Shown one piece after another: positions 1 to 7,266 of a stretch of 32,047 bases of DNA. A program made the translations under genes and the position numbers. This DNA comes from Deltaproteobacteria bacterium (GTDB lineage: Bacteria; Desulfobacterota; SM23-61). Below the pieces are notes generated by a model. The model was not told the origin of the DNA. It saw only the letters and a program-made list of their open reading frames with translations, and searched no databases. The stretch spans positions 1-32,047 of the forward strand of contig VGSF01000056.1 of the NCBI GenBank assembly GCA_016875165.1, read 5' to 3'. Every line of letters begins with the position of its first letter. Positions within the stretch are counted from its first letter, which is position 1.

Positions 1-143
1 TTCCCGAGAGTTTCAAAGAAGTTTTTCTCAACGCTTTGAATATTGGCGCCGTCAAATGGCCGTTTGGCAACGGCAGTAAGTTGTCTGAGCACGCCAGCAC
101 GAACAGCAGTAAGAATGGCTGATGATATACCATTTATCCTCAT
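1..143 (-). CDS. Partial N-terminus of an unrecognised protein, running off the left edge
   Basis: The reverse strand is open from an ATG at 143-141 to the window edge, giving about 47 residues that begin MRINGISSAILTAVRAGVLR. I do not recognise the family. The small, helical, basic N-terminus and the promoter with an inverted repeat just upstream would suit a small regulator or antitoxin, but that is only inference. The predicted -10 box (152-157) ends about 8 bases before this ATG, so the message would be leaderless or nearly so; a GTG further in (VLRQLT) is the alternative start. The rest of the gene lies outside the window. Confidence 0.4.
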   Translation of the reverse strand, partial: MRINGISSAILTAVRAGVLRQLTAVAKRPFDGANIQSVEKNFFETLG

Positions 144-181
144 ATATGACAATATTATCACATTTTGTCATATAATGTCAA
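143..181 (-). promoter_or_regulatory. Sigma-70-type promoter overlapped by a 10-bp inverted repeat
   Basis: On the reverse strand TTGACA (181-176) is followed after 18 bases by TAATAT (157-152). A perfect inverted repeat, TATATGACAA at 143-152 and TTGTCATATA at 165-174, covers the -10 box and most of the spacer. That is the expected place for an operator of an autoregulated gene. It points at the partial gene 1-143. Confidence 0.55.
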
Positions 182-204
182 CAATAAATTTTATTTACCC
201 CATT

Positions 205-387
205 TTAGGGCACTTTAATAGGTAATATGAGGCGTGCACCCGACTGCGTTCCCAGGATGTTTTCGTCCAGGCGGGTAAGAAAACGAGACCGATCCTCATC
301 GTCGTCAAATATTTGTGACCGGTTTATTCCCCGCACCATGATATGGTGAAGGGCGTCGGGAGTATCTAACCGAGCTTGTCGTGGCAT
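205..387 (-). pseudogene. REP-associated-type Y1 transposase, N-terminal remnant
   Basis: The reverse-strand reading frame starts MPRQARLDTPDALHHIMVRG and continues through IFDDDEDRSRFLTRL. This is the conserved N-terminus of IS200-like Y1 (HUH) transposases of the REP-associated group and matches the start of the copy at 31858. After about 40 residues the similarity ends and the frame closes at 60 residues, before the HUH motif and the catalytic tyrosine, so it cannot be active. Upstream on the same strand, at 525-501, lies a GGGGTCAGACTTG-type end sequence that often marks the 5' end of such elements. Confidence 0.8.
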
Positions 388-499
388 GGGCTGATTTTAT
401 AAAAAAGAGGGTGATCTTGTCAGTCGCAATGCACTGTAAGAATCAACGTCCCCCCTTTCTCCACGATCTGAGGTCTGCTTAAGATGAGAGAAAGAATGT

Positions 500-526
500 C
501 AATAAACAAGTCTGACCCCAAATACA
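500..526 (-). repeat. Probable left end of the Y1 transposon, inserted in panE-like gene
   Basis: Read on the reverse strand this stretch is GTATTTGGGGTCAGACTTG followed by TTTATTG. Similar GGGG(T/A)C-rich ends precede REP-associated transposase genes in many genomes (family knowledge from memory). Recognisable ketopantoate reductase coding sequence begins directly to its right (about 528), so this is the likely insertion point. Confidence 0.45.
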
Positions 527-527
527 C

Positions 528-794
528 CGCGTAGCCCGGGCGCGCAAGATCGCCTTGCCGCAAGATGCCGGGAGCAGGATAGTGGCGATAATGGACAGCA
601 TACCACCCGAGGTCACGACCTCCGTCCAACGGGATATCATGAATGGGCGCCCTTCCGAACTCGAGGCCCTCAATGGCGCGGTCGTCCGTCTGGGGAAAGA
701 GGCAGGAGTCGAAACTCCGGTGAATGCTTTCATATATTACAGCCTCCTCCCCATGGAGATGCGTGCCCGGGGGCAAATTCAGTTTTCCGCCTGA
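528..794 (+). pseudogene. 2-dehydropantoate 2-reductase (PanE/ApbA), C-terminal remnant
   Basis: The frame reads VARARKIALP, then about 20 residues later SIPPEVTTSVQRDIMNGRPS and, further on, GAVVRLGKEAGVETPV. This is the C-terminal helical domain of ketopantoate reductases, which carries the substrate-binding helix and ends near FIYYSLLPMEMRA as in intact enzymes. The NADP-binding Rossmann half is absent. The frame is closed upstream at 513-515, inside the transposon end, so the gene was cut by that insertion and no start codon with a ribosome site remains. In the pantothenate pathway the intact enzyme reduces ketopantoate to pantoate; many paralogues act on other keto acids. The reverse-strand open frame over 420-776 is only its shadow. 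Confidence 0.75.
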
Positions 795-940
795 TGGTGG
801 TAAAAAAGAGAAGACCCCCCTCCTTTAAAGGATTTCAATGCCTTTTTCGAAACACTTGGTTGTTTAATGCCAAAAGCATTTCAAAATTTTTTGTTGAACA
901 CAATTCTCAGCCCTTTAGCGGTAAGGCAGCGGAGGAAGGT

Positions 941-2068
941 ATGACAAGGCTATTCGAGACCACTGATATTAACGGTATGAGCCTCCCAAATCGGTTTATG
1001 CGATCTGCCACCTGGGAGGGGATGGCAACGGAGGATGGCGAAGCCACCCCCCAACTTACTGCGGCCATGGAAAAGATTGTTGAAGGGGGGGTGGGGCTAA
1101 TCATTTCAAGCTTTTCTTATGTGCGCACCGACGGGCAAGTGGCACGAAGGCAGTTAGGGATCTATAAGGACGAACTTATTCCTGCACTTAACCGGATGAC
1201 CGAGGCGGTGCATAAACAGAGTGGAAAGATCGTCATGCAGATCATGCACGGGGGGGTTTTTGCAAAACCCGAACTGACAAGTCAAATCCCAATTGGCCCT
1301 TCTGAGGTGCAGGGCTTGGCAAATTTATCGGGAAAAGAGATGGCCGTGGGAGATATTCAAAACATTATAGATGCCTTTGGAAATGCGGCAAGAAGGGTCA
1401 AGGAGGCCGGATTCGATGGAATCCAAATATTTGCCGGTCATGGATATCTATTGAATCAATTTCTATCGCCGTTCTTCAATAAGCGAGCAGATCACTATGG
1501 AGGGAATTTAGAGGGGAGGGCCAGGATAGTTTTGGAAGTAATGAAAAATGTGAGAACGATCGTAGGAGAACAATACCCGGTGCTGATCAAAATGAATTCT
1601 GAGGATTTTCTTGAAGGAGGACTTACAGTTCATGAGTCCTTATCCTTCGGTACAATGCTTTACCATGCGGGGGTTGATGCAATTGAGTTGAGCGGTGGAA
1701 CCTGGATTTCAGGAAATAACATTCCTGCGCGGAAAGAAATCACCAGGCGCGAAAAGGAAGCCTACTTCCAAGAAGCGGCAAGGGTCTTTAAGCGCAAAAT
1801 CGACGTACCGTTAATCCTTGTGGGAGGAATTCGGTCGTTTGACGTTGCTGATATGCTCGTGGAGGAAGGTTTGGCGGATTATGTCTCTATGTGTAGGCCC
1901 TTAATCCGGGAACCAGGATTGATCAATCGGTGGAAAGCGGGCGATCTCGCTAAATCCGCATGTCTTTCTTGCAATCAATGCTTTGAGCCAGCCCGTTCTG
2001 GAGAAGGTATCTATTGTGTGGTGGAGAAGAAGATTAGAGAAAAAACAGCCGGGAGAGAGAAGGGATAA
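941..2068 (+). CDS. NADH:flavin oxidoreductase, Old Yellow Enzyme family with a 4Fe-4S motif
   Basis: A 375-residue FMN-binding TIM-barrel oxidoreductase. The start at ATG 941 has a GGAGGAAG site at 931-938; the open frame extends upstream to 794 but that extension has no family similarity. Typical segments are SLPNRFMRSATWEG near the N-terminus, QIMHGG in the active site, GHGYLLNQFLSPFFNKRADH, and VGGI near the phosphate-binding end. The C-terminus has CLSCNQC plus a further Cys eleven residues on, the C-x2-C-x2-C-x11-C pattern that holds a 4Fe-4S cluster in 2,4-dienoyl-CoA reductase-like enzymes. Unlike those enzymes it lacks the second FAD/NAD domain. It probably takes electrons from a partner, and the ferredoxin-like protein two bases downstream is an obvious candidate. 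The substrate is unknown; activated enoate or enone reduction is the family norm. Confidence 0.88.
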   Translation: MTRLFETTDINGMSLPNRFMRSATWEGMATEDGEATPQLTAAMEKIVEGGVGLIISSFSYVRTDGQVARRQLGIYKDELIPALNRMTEAVHKQSGKIVMQIMHGGVFAKPELTSQIPIGPSEVQGLANLSGKEMAVGDIQNIIDAFGNAARRVKEAGFDGIQIFAGHGYLLNQFLSPFFNKRADHYGGNLEGRARIVLEVMKNVRTIVGEQYPVLIKMNSEDFLEGGLTVHESLSFGTMLYHAGVDAIELSGGTWISGNNIPARKEITRREKEAYFQEAARVFKRKIDVPLILVGGIRSFDVADMLVEEGLADYVSMCRPLIREPGLINRWKAGDLAKSACLSCNQCFEPARSGEGIYCVVEKKIREKTAGREKG

Positions 2069-2070
2069 AC

Positions 2071-3156
2071 ATGGACAAAGAGGTCTACAAGAAGCTGCGC
2101 AGCCATCTTCACAATCATCCGCTGGGTTTCCCCAAGACGGAGAGCGAGGTGGAGCTGAAAATCCTGGAGTGGTTGTTCAGCGAAGAAGAGGCTGAAATGG
2201 TCCTCCACCTGACACCAAAGCCGGTGACGGCAAAAGCGCTTGGGGAGAAATTGGGGAAGGACTCTGTTGAATTGAGCTCCCTGCTGGAAAGAATGGCCGA
2301 TAAGGGACAGGTCCTGACCCTGGGGGAGAAGGACAGGCGGAGCTATCTCCTGGTCCCCTATATCCCGGGGGTATGGGAATTTCAGGTGAACAGGATGGAT
2401 AAGAAGTTTGCCGAAGACTGTGAAGCCTATTACCCCTGCCAGGCGAAGGAAATGTACAGTTCGACTACTCCGCCGGTGAGGGTCATTGCGGTTGAGAAGA
2501 ACATCCCGGCCACGTTACAGGTTTTTCCCTTTGAAGTGCCATCGCAGATCGTCAAAGAGTCGAAGAAGGTCGCGCTGGCTGAATGCATCTGCCGCAAACA
2601 TAACAAGCTGGTTGGCAAGGGCTGCCAGAGGCCGCATGAGGAAATGTGTATCTATTTATCCCCGTTAGCGGAGTTCTTCATCGAGCATGGCTGGGGCAAA
2701 GAGGCTGGCGTAGATGAAGCGTTGGAGACGCTCGAACGGGGGGAAGAGGCCGGCCTGGTGCGTAACGCCTGGCTGAATGTGCAGAAGAATCCCACCGGCC
2801 TCTGCCAGTGTTGCCCCTGCTGCTGCCATAATCTGCGCGCGGTCTATGAGCTGAAGATACCCAATGCCCTGGCCAAATCGAACTTCGTGCCGGTGATCGA
2901 CATGGAGTCCTGCACGGGTTGTGAATCCTGCGTGGACATCTGCCCCATGGACGCACTCTCACTTGAAGGGAACCAAAAGGTTGCCTGGAACCCCACTCGC
3001 TGCATCGGCTGCGACCTCTGTGTCTCCTGCTGCCCCACAGGGGCGATGAAACTGGAGCGGGTTTCTGAAGAGCAGGTGGTGGTTCCCCCGGAGACTTACA
3101 GCAAGCTCATGACGGTCATCGCTCACGAGAAGGGGAAAACGTATTTCTATAAATAG
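2071..3156 (+). CDS. 4Fe-4S protein with helical/winged N-terminus and two ferredoxin clusters
   Basis: A 361-residue cytoplasmic iron-sulfur protein starting two bases after the upstream stop, with GGGAGAGAGAAGGG as ribosome site inside the previous gene's end. Residues 20-100 resemble a helical, winged-helix-like segment (LTPKPVTAKALGEKLGKDSV). The middle has extra cysteines (AECICR, and C245-QCCPCCC-HNL) that could bind another cluster or metal. The C-terminus has two classic 2[4Fe-4S] ferredoxin motifs: C281, C284, C287, C291 (CTGCESCVDICP) and C311, C314, C317, C321 (CIGCDLCVSCCP). Such proteins recur beside OYE-type and molybdopterin oxidoreductases in anaerobes as electron carriers. 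Its place between those two genes, with spacings of 2 and 13 bases, suggests it wires them together; that role is inferred. Confidence 0.85.
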   Translation: MDKEVYKKLRSHLHNHPLGFPKTESEVELKILEWLFSEEEAEMVLHLTPKPVTAKALGEKLGKDSVELSSLLERMADKGQVLTLGEKDRRSYLLVPYIPGVWEFQVNRMDKKFAEDCEAYYPCQAKEMYSSTTPPVRVIAVEKNIPATLQVFPFEVPSQIVKESKKVALAECICRKHNKLVGKGCQRPHEEMCIYLSPLAEFFIEHGWGKEAGVDEALETLERGEEAGLVRNAWLNVQKNPTGLCQCCPCCCHNLRAVYELKIPNALAKSNFVPVIDMESCTGCESCVDICPMDALSLEGNQKVAWNPTRCIGCDLCVSCCPTGAMKLERVSEEQVVVPPETYSKLMTVIAHEKGKTYFYK

Positions 3157-3169
3157 GGAGGGCAAAGAA

Positions 3170-4507
3170 ATGCTGCGAGAAGGGGTTTACCAGGAAAAGT
3201 CTGCCCTGCCCCTGGTAGCTACCCACTGGGGAGCATATCGTGTGGAGACCGACGCTGGGCGGGTCGTTAAACTGCATCCTTTCGAGCTCGATCCCCATCC
3301 CTCGCCCATCGCCCGCTCGATGGCCGGCACCCTGGACGATGCTTGCCGCATCACCCAGCCCATGGTGCGTAGAGGTTGGCTCCGGCACGGACCGAGGTCG
3401 AGTGACAACCAGCGCGGGTCCGAGCCATTCGTGCCGGTGCCGTGGAATACGGCCCTGGACCTGGCAGCGCAGGTGATCGCCGATGTAAAGCAGAAAAACG
3501 GCAATGAGGCGATCTTCTCCGGGTCGTACGGCTGGGCAAGCACGGGACGATTTCACCGGAGCCAGGGACACCTGCAGCGGTTCTTCAACCTGTACGGCGG
3601 GTTCACCGGATCGGTCGACACTTACAGCACCGCCGCGCTGGGTGTGATCCTGCCGCGGGTGATCGGGCCCGCCTATGAAATCTTCAATCTGATGCCGACC
3701 TGGGACGAAATCGCGGCCCACACCCAGTTGATGGTAGCATTCGGCGGGCTGGCGCTAAAGAACAGCCAGGTGAACGTCCAGGGCGTCGGTATCCATTCGG
3801 CCGAAGACCGCCAGCGTGCCTGCCGCGCTGCCGGGGTCCAATTCGTGAACATCAGCCAGGTCCGCGATGACACGGCTGATTTTCTCGAGGCCGAATGGGC
3901 GGCCCCCCGCCCCAACACCGATACCGCCGTGATGCTGGGGCTGGCGCACACGCTTGCGGCCGAGAACCTGCACGACCGGGATTTCCTGCAGTGTTGTTGC
4001 ACCGGCTTCGCGCGTTTCCGGGCGTACTTGATGGGCGAGTCTGACGGCCGACCGAAAGACGCCGAATGGGCGGCTCAGATTTCCGGGCTGAACGCCGAAT
4101 GGATTCGCGGGCTGGCACGCCGGATCGCCTCCCGGCGCACGCTCATCGGCGTCAGTTGGTCCCTGAACCGCGCCGACCACGGCGAGCAGCCGTACTGGAT
4201 GGCCTTGACCCTGGCGGCGATGAGCGGCTCCATGGGAAAACCGGGGGGCGGCCTTGGTGTCGGCTACGCGGCCATGCATTCCCTTGGACAACCGGCCTCG
4301 GTGCAGGCAGCCGGCCTGCCGGTTCCGGCCAATCCGGTCAAGACTTTCATCCCCGTGGCGCGCATTTCGGACCTGCTCCTGTATCCCGGCCAGACGATCG
4401 ACTACAACGGCCAGAAGCTCATCTATCCCCGCATCCGGCTGGTGTACTGGTGCGGCGGCGATCCCTTTCACCACCATCTTTGGAAATGGCTCAGGAATGA
4501 TTACTAA
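3170..4507 (+). CDS. Molybdopterin oxidoreductase (BisC/TMAO reductase-like), C-terminally truncated
   Basis: A DMSO-reductase-family enzyme with 445 residues, against about 750-800 for intact BisC/TorA-type proteins. The start follows GGGAGGGCAAAG. Family features are VATHWGAYRV at the N-terminus, the Mo-ligand serine in DTYSTAALG (Ser153), and the MGKPGGGLGVG loop. There is no twin-arginine signal, so it would be cytoplasmic like BisC rather than periplasmic. The protein ends at VYWCGGDPFHHHLWKWLRND, where intact members continue into the last third, including the pterin-binding C-terminal domain. The break lies just before the AAA ATPase unit with its own promoter at 4546, so that unit or an accompanying deletion probably removed the 3' end. 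Likely inactive. Confidence 0.82.
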   Translation: MLREGVYQEKSALPLVATHWGAYRVETDAGRVVKLHPFELDPHPSPIARSMAGTLDDACRITQPMVRRGWLRHGPRSSDNQRGSEPFVPVPWNTALDLAAQVIADVKQKNGNEAIFSGSYGWASTGRFHRSQGHLQRFFNLYGGFTGSVDTYSTAALGVILPRVIGPAYEIFNLMPTWDEIAAHTQLMVAFGGLALKNSQVNVQGVGIHSAEDRQRACRAAGVQFVNISQVRDDTADFLEAEWAAPRPNTDTAVMLGLAHTLAAENLHDRDFLQCCCTGFARFRAYLMGESDGRPKDAEWAAQISGLNAEWIRGLARRIASRRTLIGVSWSLNRADHGEQPYWMALTLAAMSGSMGKPGGGLGVGYAAMHSLGQPASVQAAGLPVPANPVKTFIPVARISDLLLYPGQTIDYNGQKLIYPRIRLVYWCGGDPFHHHLWKWLRNDY

Positions 4508-4545
4508 AACTCTCTTTGACAAAAAAAATTAATAAAAATATATAC

Positions 4546-4606
4546 TTGACAAGAAATTTGAAAAATGACTATAATGTTGTCAGTTTTCCATGAAAAAAGA
4601 CAACAT
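4546..4606 (+). promoter_or_regulatory. Sigma-70 promoter with palindromic operator for the AAA ATPase gene
   Basis: TTGACA (4546-4551), an 18-base spacer and TATAAT (4570-4575) form a near-consensus promoter. An interrupted palindrome starts in the -10 box: ATGTTGTC (4574-4581) pairs with GACAACAT (4599-4606), and the inner bases GTTTTC and GAAAA extend it. Transcription would begin inside it, about 35 bases before the ATG at 4619. A repressor bound here would block initiation. The TTGTC/GACAA core resembles the operator at 143-174. Confidence 0.7.
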
Positions 4607-4618
4607 AATTAATGAAGT

Positions 4619-5761
4619 ATGCTTCAGAGAATTTTAAAGGCCCCTCAGAAAAGTTTTTTCCTAATGGGTCCGAGAGGTTCCGGCAAGACCACTTGGCTTC
4701 GAGCTACTTTTCCCGAGGCCCACGTGTTCGACTTGTTGTCCGAGGAAACCTACCAACGGCTACTGGCGAGCCCGGGGCTTTTTGCCGATCAGCTGCGGGC
4801 AGTTCCACCCGATAAGTGGGTGATTGTTGATGAAGTGCAGAGGTTACCCTGGCTTTTGAATGAAGTGCATCGGTTCTCCGAAGAAAGAGATATACGGTTT
4901 GTCCTTTGCGGGTCGAGTGCTCGCAAGCTCAAGCGGGCCGGTGTCAACCTCCTCGCAGGACGCGCGCTGCATCGCTCCATGCATCCCTTTGTCCCCGAAG
5001 AACTTGGCCCGCAATTTGATTTAGAAGACGCCCTTCACTATGGGTTGCTGCCCATTGTCTGGGACTCGAGAGCCAAAGAGGAGACCCTTGGGTCTTACGC
5101 CCAGCTCTATCTCAAAGAGGAAATCCAGGCGGAAGCGCTGGTTCGAAACTTGCCGGGATTCGCCCGTTTTCTGCCTTTGGCCGCCCTTTTCCACGGCCAA
5201 TTCGTAAATATGACCAACATCGCCCGTGAAGCTGGCGTGGCAAGGACAACGGTAGCGGGATATCTCGACATCCTGGAGGAAACTCTCCTTTGTTTCCGAC
5301 TTTCTGCCTACGAAGCCAAACTTCGCGTGAGGGAACGGAAACTGCCCAAATGGTACTGGTCCGATCCCGGTATCGTTCGGGCCATGAAGCGATCAACCGG
5401 CAGCCTGGCACCGGAGGAGAGGGGCGCTTTATTCGAGGGGATGGTGGCCCAGTTGCTCCGGGCATACCGGGATTACCGCGGCATTTGTGACGATATATAT
5501 TACTGGGCACCCTCCAGCCGGTCCGAAACCGAAGTCGATTTCCTTCTCCTTCGCGGCGCGGATCTGATCGCAGTCGAGGCGAAGTCCGGTAATTCTTTCG
5601 CCGAAGCCTGGTGCAAGGGCCTGCGTGCCGTGGCGGAGCTTAAGGGTCTGGTTCGCCGGATGATCGTCTACCCTCGTGGGCCTGTTCTCAGGACGCAGGA
5701 CGGCATTGACGTTTATCCCTTCCAACACTTCGCCGCCCTTCTGGCCGGCAACATGCTATAG
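4619..5761 (+). CDS. AAA ATPase with DUF4143 and nuclease-like C-terminal motif (copy 1)
   Basis: A 380-residue member of the AAA_14/DUF4143 family. Walker A is GPRGSGKTT (K23), Walker B is VIVDEVQ (D71, E72), and FVLCGSSARKLK is the conserved sensor-like strand. A helical winged-helix-type middle (GQFVNMTNIAREAGVARTTV) leads to DUF4143. Near the end SETEVDFLLLRG, then IAVEAKSG, gives the E...VDF...(E/D)xK pattern of a PD-(D/E)xK nuclease-like fold. Function is unsettled; relatives are often near toxin-antitoxin or defence genes. I chose ATG 4619 over an out-of-frame ATG at 4612. It has its own promoter and operator (4546-4606). Two related copies lie at 20935 and 25628. Confidence 0.88.
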   Translation: MLQRILKAPQKSFFLMGPRGSGKTTWLRATFPEAHVFDLLSEETYQRLLASPGLFADQLRAVPPDKWVIVDEVQRLPWLLNEVHRFSEERDIRFVLCGSSARKLKRAGVNLLAGRALHRSMHPFVPEELGPQFDLEDALHYGLLPIVWDSRAKEETLGSYAQLYLKEEIQAEALVRNLPGFARFLPLAALFHGQFVNMTNIAREAGVARTTVAGYLDILEETLLCFRLSAYEAKLRVRERKLPKWYWSDPGIVRAMKRSTGSLAPEERGALFEGMVAQLLRAYRDYRGICDDIYYWAPSSRSETEVDFLLLRGADLIAVEAKSGNSFAEAWCKGLRAVAELKGLVRRMIVYPRGPVLRTQDGIDVYPFQHFAALLAGNML

Positions 5762-5821
5762 ATGGCCATATGGATCATTCCCTCGCCGGGGACTATTTGC
5801 GCTTCGCCTACTTTGATTATT

Positions 5822-6006
5822 GCATAGTATGTCGAAAGAATGTCGACCTACTATGCTAAAATATGGTATAGATTGACTGGTGGAGTGGGTTATTGTACCT
5901 TAGTGCTTCGATTCGCAAATACACTAATGGGTATTCAAGTCTTGAGCTCATGCAAAGGCTCCCTCAGCACTAAGTCCTGAGGGAATAAATTCGTTATCGA
6001 ATTTAT
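5822..6006 (+). promoter_or_regulatory. Cluster of inverted repeats ahead of the AbiE-like gene
   Basis: Three inverted repeats lie in this 185-base stretch. GCATAGTATGTCGA (5822-5835) pairs with TCGACCTACTATGC (5843-5856) with one mismatch. TCCCTCAG (5960-5967) pairs with CTGAGGGA (5977-5984). ATAAATTCG (5985-5993) pairs with CGAATTTAT (5998-6006) directly before the ATG at 6013. CTTAGTGCT (5899-5907) can also pair with AGCACTAAG (5966-5974). AbiEi antitoxins are known to repress their own operon by binding inverted repeats, so some of these may be old operators. Confidence 0.45.
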
Positions 6007-6012
6007 GAATCG

Positions 6013-6606
6013 ATGGACTTAGGAAAAGAGATGATTGAAGAATTAAGAAAGGGGATAGCGGGGGAGGAATTTGACTATCAGGCCCTCTTGGATGGTCTCA
6101 GGGAGTATGAGCGCCCGCGCGATAAGATCACATCTCTCCTTCGTCAGGGGGCCATCATCCTAGTAAAGAAGGGTATCTATGTTTTCGGAGAGAGGTACGC
6201 ACGTCGGCCCTATTCCAGAGAGTTCCTGCTCCGTCCGATCCCGTTCTCGGTCAGAGCCTTTGTCCTTCCAAACCTTTTTGCGGGCAAGATGCACGCCGTC
6301 CTCTGCAGGCAGTGGAAGAGCCGTAATAAAGGCCGTGACTGGTACGACCTGGTCTGGTATGCCGCATATCATCCACAGCTTCACCTCAGCCACCTGGAGA
6401 AGAGGATGATTCAGAGTGGGCACCTGAAGGAAGGTGAACACTTGACCCGGAAGAAGTTCCTTGCGCTTTCAACGAAGGCGATTGAGAAGCTCAACGTAGA
6501 GCAAGCCAGGAGAGAAGTGGAGCCCTTTGTGAAGAACCCCGAAGCTCTGGAGGTCTGGTCGAAGGACTTCTTCCAGGATGTAGCTGGAAGAATCGTGCTG
6601 ATTTGA
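6013..6606 (+). CDS. Chimera of AbiEi-type antitoxin N-terminus and AbiEii-type toxin C-terminus
   Basis: The 197-residue product reads as two halves of a type IV toxin-antitoxin pair joined in frame. Residues 1 to about 72 (FDYQALLDGLREYERPRDKI, VKKGIYVFG, RRPYSREFL) match the N-terminal domain of AbiEi-family antitoxins. From about residue 73 on, LLRPIPFSVRAFVLPNLFAG and then WKSRNKGRDWYDLVWYAA match the C-terminal half of AbiEii nucleotidyltransferase toxins, down to the usual WSKDFF near the end. In the standard operon the antitoxin gene precedes the toxin gene, so one internal deletion would create this. The toxin's nucleotidyltransferase motif (GSxxD) is lost, so toxic activity is unlikely. 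The frame stays open with no stop across the joint. Confidence 0.8.
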   Translation: MDLGKEMIEELRKGIAGEEFDYQALLDGLREYERPRDKITSLLRQGAIILVKKGIYVFGERYARRPYSREFLLRPIPFSVRAFVLPNLFAGKMHAVLCRQWKSRNKGRDWYDLVWYAAYHPQLHLSHLEKRMIQSGHLKEGEHLTRKKFLALSTKAIEKLNVEQARREVEPFVKNPEALEVWSKDFFQDVAGRIVLI

Positions 6607-7032
6607 AAGAGGTAATCCGTCCTTTGTGCAGGACTTTAATTTTTCAGGCTGTTCAGGCTGCCAGGCGGGGCGCCCCCTTTCAACTATTCAATATTGCAAA
6701 CAAAAGGCTTCCGAAGAGGTGGTTTTTCCCTTAGAAAAGAATTTTTGACCCCAAAAAAACCCTTCTAAGGCGATGGAAAATCCAAGGCCTGCGTCATTTT
6801 TTATCCGGCTTATCACCAAGACCACATCGCAAAAGACTGATTTCGGCCCCTAAAATGAAGTTTTAATTCAAGAAAATGCCTGCGTTCTTTGGAAAATCCA
6901 TCGTAAAATCAATTGGTTGTCAAGGGTAGGGTGGACCCGAAATTGCGAAATGCAAAAAATTTTTTCTTGAAATTACCAGTCAGTTTTAATAAAATTAATT
7001 TGAAGTTTAAGTTAAACTTGAGGTTAAAAGCA
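6607..7032. other. Non-coding gap with a possible small inverted-repeat element
   Basis: No convincing gene is seen. The open frame of the antitoxin extends back to 6913 but that part is AT-rich and has no family similarity. CCTTAGAA (6729-6736) and TTCTAAGG (6763-6770) form an 8-bp inverted repeat, and a possible miniature element lies directly after it at 6771-6903. Confidence 0.5.
6771..6903. repeat. Possible miniature element with imperfect terminal inverted repeats
   Basis: The left end CGATGGAAAATCCAAGG and the right end CTTTGGAAAATCCATCG are imperfect inverted copies; the similarity runs inward over about 30 bases, including a CTGCGT/ACGCAG-like part. The 133-base length without coding potential would suit a MITE. 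No clear target duplication is seen. Confidence 0.35.
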
Positions 7033-7266
7033 GTGAAAAGCATCACTCTTGTCGAATTCAGGAAGAATATGGAAGGGACCCTCGAGCGAGTATCCCGGGG
7101 ACAGAGTGTAGTCTTGACTCGAAGGGGGCGGGCGGTGGCCCAGCTTGAGCCTCTCCGAAAGAGAACAGCGACCGCAGATGACCCCTTCTATCATCTTTAT
7201 GAGCTGGCGGTGGAAGGCGAAGCGGCATCTAACGAACAGATGGACCGCGAGGTGTATGGCATCTGA
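7033..7266 (+). CDS. Phd/YefM-family antitoxin
   Basis: A 77-residue antitoxin. Starting at GTG 7033 it reads VKSITLVEFRKNMEGTLERV, then GQSVVLTRRGRAVAQLEPL, the standard Phd/YefM DNA-binding domain followed by a short toxin-binding tail. The open frame continues upstream to 6913 but the added residues are lysine-rich and unlike the family, so the GTG is preferred; its ribosome site (GAGG at about 7019) is weak and rather far. The gene overlaps the toxin by 11 bases, the usual coupling. It should neutralise the PIN toxin and repress the operon. Confidence 0.85.
   Translation: MKSITLVEFRKNMEGTLERVSRGQSVVLTRRGRAVAQLEPLRKRTATADDPFYHLYELAVEGEAASNEQMDREVYGI

Noticed and set aside
43-225. 60-residue plus-strand open frame at the left edge
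   Set aside because: No ribosome site or family similarity, and it crosses the promoter/operator of the reverse-strand gene.
420-776. 118-residue open frame on the reverse strand
   Set aside because: It overlaps the ketopantoate reductase remnant on the other strand, which has clear family similarity; the reverse frame has none.
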